From positions 310,001 through 374,000 of the forward strand of contig VTFK01000217.1 of assembly GCA_009617715.1 (NCBI GenBank): a DNA stretch of 64,000 nucleotides, given 5' to 3'. The stretch comes from Plectrocnemia conspersa (Eukaryota; Arthropoda; Insecta; Trichoptera; Polycentropodidae). A model generated the notes under the pieces. That model did not search any database, had not been told where the DNA came from, and was given only the letters and a program-made list of their open reading frames with translations. The position numbers and the translations under genes are program-made. Positions within the stretch are counted from its first letter, which is position 1, and every line of letters starts with the position of its first letter. Positions 58,550 through 64,000 of the stretch are shown here, piece by piece.

Positions 58550-60230
58550 GAAATTCGCTGGTGGTGTTAAGAATTAAGCTAGTGGCGTTCCTGTCAGTAA
58601 AATATTAATAATGTATTACATAATTAATACTACAAAATCAAATAATAAAAATATTACGTGTAAACGAAAATTCAATAAAAAAAGTCACCAAAAAAACTTT
58701 CAACAATATGCTGTGAAATAATACTTACATATTTTTAGCACAAGCTGGTTGTGTTAAGGGTAAAGGACTATAAGATGGATTCAGCAATTAAGGAAATTAT
58801 AGGTATGATCGAGATGAATTAATGTATGATAACTGAATCGATAAGAACGATTGAGACTTTAAATATATGTCATACTCTACTGGATGTGTGGTGCTTCCTA
58901 ATAATAAAAAGTCTTAATAATCTAATTAATTTAAGAATGTATTACAAGCTATAAACGGTGATGCCTCTTATATTTTTACAATCAATATATCATGATTTGT
59001 ATTGCTTTAATCGGTATACGGAATCATGCGCAAAACAATATATTTTTATATCAGAAGATACAGTCTTATATTAACTGGAGTATATTTACTATACGTACGT
59101 GACAGCCTAAGCCGTTCACACGCTACAATGCCATCATACAAAACATTGTATAACAAATATCAAAAGGGATATTTATATAGTATATTATACCTATTATACA
59201 ATTACATGTCTCTGAAAGCTAATAAAATGTTTGGTATGATATAAATAGCTTTTGCGCAATGAGTCTTTTATTGTTTCGCAATTCATAAACAGACATTTAA
59301 ATAGCACAAAAGCAGCATTTAACAATTCTATAAGCATCCATTTACACATAAACCTTTCTGAAACTGCATAGACAGTTATTTGTCTTCGTTGCAATTAAAT
59401 ACAATAGGTAAATACATCCCATATGATGTACTTACATATACAATATTGAATTAATGACGAACCCCGCGAAACGTTTTCCACAGGGTGATATTCAAGAACG
59501 CTCCAAAGATATATTTATGTATGTATGTATATACATACGAGTATATACATACATGTGTATTATATAAGCACAAAACGTGTGCTAGTCATGAACATTAACA
59601 GAAACGCTAGACTGCTGTGAAATGAGAAAACACTTTCAGAGATTGAATGGGGATATTTAGACCAAAGCGCTGATTTTGTTTGTTTAGTGAAATAACTTTA
59701 ATTAAACTAAGCGCGAGTGTATCTATATTGTCCCTATAATAAAATTAATTTAATGGTAATATATTCCAAATATTGTATTTCATAAATTTTTCGCAAATGA
59801 TTAAAAAAAAACGCTAGTAAATATAAATGTATTGTATTTAATGAGGACTATTTTTAAATGGACAGAATTAATATTTAACAATAAATAAATACTTTTTGAA
59901 ATAAATAAAATTCCTTGCTATTTTTATGACCCCTCGTATACTATTTAGAATATTTTTAAAATGATTAAAATTTTATATAATAATAAACAGCAAAAAATTT
60001 ATTCAATATGGCTTGTTTTTTAAATGCTCTCAAATTTAAAAATAAAGTTTTTTTTAAGACGAAATACGAAAATCAGATCAGAAAATAAAATATATTTCTA
60101 TTCTTATATTAAAATTGCTTTTTGTATACAATTTTAATATAATTTATATACAAGAGACAATTGTAGACGAGAAAATATTTTTAAGCCATAAATTTGTTTT
60201 TATGTAGTGAAACGTGCAGGTCATACGTAA
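58550..60230. other. AT-rich stretch
   Basis: Contains a TATG-rich palindrome (59521-59554). The pre-insertion sequence right of the hAT (GCTGGTGGTG…CTAGTGGCGTTCC) may belong to the older element on its left. Otherwise nothing recognised. Confidence 0.5.
59521..59554. repeat. Microsatellite palindrome
   Basis: ATGTATGTATATAC and its exact reverse complement GTATATACATACAT flank a 6-base loop. It probably arose from a (TATG)n/(CATA)n simple repeat. Confidence 0.75.
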
Positions 60231-60545
60231 TCACTTCAATAGTAGATCGGTTGCATCGGTATGCTCTTGTCGTCGGTATTTGTTCTCAAGCGTGTGTTCT
60301 GAAGGAGATGCTCAATACGGAGACAACGTGGTCGTTGAAGTGAAGTAATCCTTGGTATCAAAGTAGTAGTCCAAACTTCAAATAAAGTGTCTAGCCTGGT
60401 TTTGTGCCGCGTCATATACATCTTCGTACGTTGGAGGGGATCGTATGAATGCGGACGTATTTCTCGATGACTGCTAGGTCCGCGGGCACCACTCGCGAGA
60501 CTTCAGATGCGCGTGTGCCGTGTATTTTGTCTCGTGTTATGTATG
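60231..60545. promoter_or_regulatory. CpG-rich island
   Basis: A GC-balanced block with dense CpG (GGTCCGCGGGCACCACTCGC, GATGCGCGTGTGCCG). Minus-strand frames (for example TRHKTRLDTLFEVWTTTLIP) are open for about 60 codons but match no family and are broken by TGA/TAG upstream. Island or decayed unknown element. Confidence 0.3.
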
Positions 60546-61420
60546 ACTCACTGCAGTAGTTTCAAAACATTATTCTGTTTATATTTAAATACATTTATTA
60601 TGCGCTTATGCTTTAAATTAGCTTGAAAACATTTTTTTTAAATCCAACGACACAAAAGCTTCTTGTCTGCTCTTATTTTTGGCACTTAAACACGGTAATT
60701 GCTTTAATTATAAAATAATTTTAGCCTTCATCAATGGATAAACGCCAATGAATACGATTTTTATAATAATATTTTAAATGAGCTTATCAATAAAATCGAA
60801 TAGCATTGAACTATTTGCTTTTATATAAACTGCATTTTATTTAAGACACAAATTAGACTGTTCATTAAATATTTACTTTAAATAAAAACAAGTTTCATAC
60901 AGAATAAACAGATTACAAAATCAGCTCTTTTTTTAGCGAGATTAGGATTTGACAGTAATTTTAAACGTACACTGACAGTGTAAGGTTTCGTAATTTCTGC
61001 AGTTATAGTTGTACAAATTTTTGTATATTTACCTTTGGAAAACCACTAGTATATATTTTTAAATGTATATATGTTAATTTTTATATGCAGTTTTTTTATA
61101 AGCCTATTAAAAATACAGACATTTAACTTAATTTAGCCACCTAAATTTTTTTACTAAATACGTTATGGTTTGTTATGTAAGTGTTGATATTACAAGTATA
61201 TTGTTAACATCACGTTTGAATACATCCTTTGATGTTTTTTATCGTGTTTATTTTCATGTCTGTGTGCAAACTGTTAGTAGGTCAGATTTATCTTGTTATA
61301 CTTCTTTGATGAAAATTTACAACAAAGCAAACATTACATATAAATTAACCGGACTGTGAAAACACACATAATACTGTGTCACAATTTAACACAGGTCGTG
61401 TGGCTTAAATCCAATATCCG
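60546..61420. other. AT-rich stretch
   Basis: Nothing recognised. Confidence 0.55.
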
Positions 61421-61960
61421 CACTCTCCACGAGCGCAGATTAAATTATGCGAAAATTTCTGCGAAACAAACTTCGAGCGAGGGTTCAGTTTAAAAGCATC
61501 AAATAATAATTTAGTGGCTTAGAGCTCGACCATGCAAAAATGAGTTTAATTAATAAATAAAAAATAATGACCCGAGCTCGGCGCCGAGCTTTAGAGATTG
61601 GACGAAATTTGGATTTTTTTTAAAGTTTCCCGAAACAAAAAAAAAACTTCGGATCGTTTCGGAAAGGACTAGTGGTCAAATTTCAGAAAGTTCGCCAAAA
61701 ATTCGCCAGAGCTTAAGGTGTTTACAGAACTTTTTGAAGCTCCTACGTGGAATCCGGCATGGAGGGGTTGAGAGTCTATTGCTAATACTGCGATCAATGA
61801 GCAAAGTTTTCGCATAAGGGAAAATTTTTCGACCCTTCATCGTGCCGAAAATGTTCATTGATATCTTCTTTTTTTGCGTCAGTGGCATGGGCCCAAACTT
61901 TATCCGCGTGTAATTCGAACATTGGTGGAACAATAAGGGATCGTTATTATCGAGGGACCC
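61421..61960. promoter_or_regulatory. Mixed-base island with 16-bp palindrome
   Basis: AGCTCGGCGCCGAGCT at 61575-61590 is a perfect 16-bp palindrome preceded by a related AGAGCTCGACC (about 61519). The following 61670-61960 is CpG-containing, with an 85-codon minus frame of no known family. Regulatory or ancient repeat. Confidence 0.3.
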
Positions 61961-62599
61961 TTTACTTCATTAACGAATATAATATAATACCCAACAAGCC
62001 CATAACTTTGTATATAAATAAATATAATATGATATGTTGTGAGAAAGTAAACATTGCAATTAGATACATTTATGTATACATTAATTAGATAATAAACTCG
62101 TTTAAGACACTAACAAGCTAAGAAATTTGCCATTTAAAATTTATCACAGTATCATATTTATAAAATTTTGTATTAAGTTAATGGTAATAAGCAGTATAAT
62201 TTTTTTACTATTCTTAACCAAAATCTTTTTCTAAATGATGAATTATAGCATTTAATAAAAAAAATTGTACATGTGTGATGAGCTTAATTAATATATAATA
62301 TTAGCATCTAAACAGACTACAATTTCCGCAAGCCAGTTCCTTAATATAAATTTTGTCATTGGAGATTTACATCTGATTTTTTTTTTATATGGACTACTAC
62401 ACTAAACAACTTTTGGACTTGTATCACTAACTCTATCTTTATGAAATTCCTTTTGATGTACTTTGATTTGAATAGCAATTTTTTACTGGGAAATAATTAA
62501 ACCGAGTCTTCTGACTACATGTTTTTTAATGCATCCAGACTTGCGAGTCAAAGAAAATTCCCATCCAGAAAGAAGTGTGATTGTATTCGAGTCACAGTT
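61961..62599. other. AT-rich stretch
   Basis: Nothing recognised before the 3' end of the LINE. Confidence 0.55.
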
Positions 62600-63640
62600 A
62601 TTATTATTTTATTTTATTTTTATTTTATTAATTTACTTAGCTTAATAGCTAATCTTTACATCTAACAAATTTAGCAAACATATATAAAAATATATAAAAA
62701 ATACATAACAGAAAGAAAAAATAAAAATATACAATAATAAAGTCTTAATATTATAATTTATTTCTATATGAACGAAGGTGTTTTTTTATTCAATTTATGA
62801 AACCCGTTATATTTTTGCTGTTTCGGATTTCTCTTGGAAGACTATTATATAAATCAAAACCTCCGTACATAATTCCCCTAGCCGTACTCGTTTTCTTATA
62901 CTTAATTATCTTTAAATTTTCTTTATTTCTAGTATTATATTTATGTACATCTTTATTTCTTATTAAATACTTATTAAAATATTTTGGTAACATATTATTT
63001 TCTAACTTATATATAAATACTAAAACATTCATACTCAATATTTCTTGAACATTCAACCATTCTAATCTATCAATCATACTTTTTTACAATTAGTTAATCT
63101 ATTTTTATTTAAGATTACTCTCATTGCCCTATTTTGTAATTTTTGCAACATTTGTTTATCTAATTTATTTAACATATTTAATAGTGTTACACAATAATTA
63201 AAATGGGGCAATATTATACTATTGTAAATTTTTTTTTTTTGTATTTATACTTAATATATTTCTTAATCTAGATAATAAACCTATTTTTCTACTAATTTTT
63301 TTTTAATATGTAATTACAATGTTCTTTAAAATTTAATTTTGTATCAACAATTACTCCTAAATATTTTATATTATCCACTATTTCTATACTAGAGTTATTT
63401 ATTACTATTTTGGTACTATTATCTAACACATTTTTATAATTAATAAACATACATTTAGTTTTAATCTCATTTAATTTAAGTACATTATTCTTTAACCATA
63501 TTTCTAATATACTTAATTCATTATTTAAATTATTTACAATTTCTTTAATGTTATCTATTTTAAAGATCATTACATTGGAAGAATAAATACAGAAGATCCA
63601 CAATTCACAATAACACTACTGGAAAAATACATAAAGGATT
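62600..63640 (-). pseudogene. 5'-truncated LINE (Jockey/CR1-type), RT C-terminus, thumb and 3' tail
   Basis: On the minus strand, from about 63600 down, a decayed active-site box (IYSSNVMIFK where the family has YADD) leads to a helix ending KLNEIKTKCMFI, then IKYLGVIVDTKLNFKEHC, the post-palm signature. After frame changes come ISRKIGLLSRLRNILSINT, IYNSIILPHFNYC, LQKLQNRAMRVIL, then LEWLNVQEILSMNVLVFIYK, YNTRNKEN and SLPREIRNSKNITGF, the usual C-terminal text. Three frame breaks are needed, at 63296-63304, 63229-63240 and about 63081-63086; all fall in A homopolymers (sense). The 3' UTR runs to an A/T-rich (TAAAA)n-like tail near 62600-62640. The upstream RT and the endonuclease are absent. 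It is a dead copy, unless the breaks are sequence errors, and even then it is truncated. Confidence 0.85.
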
Positions 63641-64000
63641 TGGAACTATAGATGCAATTTATTGTGCAATATTGCTACATTTTTTATTTTATTATATTCC
63701 GTTATAATATAAGGTTATACAAGTGTTTGAACTGTAGTGCTATCGTTGGATATAATGGATTAACCTTATGAACAATAAGACTTTTTTATTTACTATAAAC
63801 CTTATGCTGATAATATAGGAATAAAAATATTTTGTACACTTCATATACAATCAATATATTGAGGGCAAAATAAAAGAATTCGTAGATTTAGAAAAGGGAA
63901 CTTTTTTTGTTTTAAGTATATTGGAAACTCGAGTGAAAATCTACACAGTTAAGCAGCTGTTTCAATTTTCGAGCAACGGAAACTCTCCCGGGATCTTCTT
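63641..64000. other. AT-rich end of window
   Basis: Nothing recognised; the last about 80 bases become more balanced, so an island may begin past the edge. Confidence 0.5.

Noticed and set aside
1..64000. CRISPR arrays, rRNA genes, prophage, endogenous virus, complete host genes
   Set aside because: No regularly spaced repeats, rRNA-like text, capsid/envelope-like frames or multi-exon gene structure could be seen on either strand.

Overview
The window reads as AT-rich non-coding nuclear DNA from an insect, probably a holometabolous one; the order cannot be settled from the sequence. It has long stretches of A/T homopolymers and TA-rich DNA. Short islands of CpG-rich sequence, about 150-600 bases each, punctuate them. 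All recognisable protein coding is decayed transposon. There is no operon structure, ribosome binding site, rRNA, CRISPR array or prophage. It is best read as intergenic or long-intron DNA, with two weak candidates for host exons (41848-41921 minus and 43377-43630 plus) and one unexplained 154-codon ATG reading frame (29699-30163).

Layout. 1-9200: a tRNA-like SINE head (about 1671), a short TIR element with TA ends (2221-2441), a CpG-rich island (5120-5690), a Jockey-type LINE 3' end (7032-7570), and a piggyBac-like remnant (8701-9190). 9200-29700: mostly AT-rich DNA with regulatory-looking islands (12.0, 13.3, 19.3, 21.5, 22.5, 24.6 and 28.1 kb), paired tRNA-like SINEs near 11 kb, another at 27.0-27.3 kb, and several perfect hairpins. 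29700-43700: the 154-codon frame, a dispersed repeat (30.4 kb), a near-perfect 184-bp foldback element (32744-32927), a LINE reverse-transcriptase fragment with its FADD box (37431-37862), an inverted-repeat element apparently split by a hAT-like element (42244-42897), and the exon candidates. 43700-53800: two more SINEs (45.3 and 46.2 kb), a 39-bp palindrome, a decayed Tigger/pogo transposase (49282-49910), second copies of two dispersed repeats (52.3 and 53.7 kb) and several islands. 53800-64000: a possible piggyBac-like MITE beside a textbook non-autonomous hAT element with an exact 8-bp target duplication (57691-58541), then a 5'-truncated LINE on the minus strand (62600-63640) whose frame breaks all lie in A homopolymers.

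No genes here work together as a pathway. What the window records is layered transposon activity from at least five superfamilies (Jockey/CR1-type LINEs, tRNA SINEs, piggyBac, Tigger/pogo, hAT), plus probable cis-regulatory islands. The most novel-looking items are the SINE family with two tRNA-like units and a shared body, the hAT element with duplicated 16-bp palindromes, the 184-bp foldback, and the inverted repeat split by a hAT-like element. Family calls come from motif recognition by eye, not from searches.
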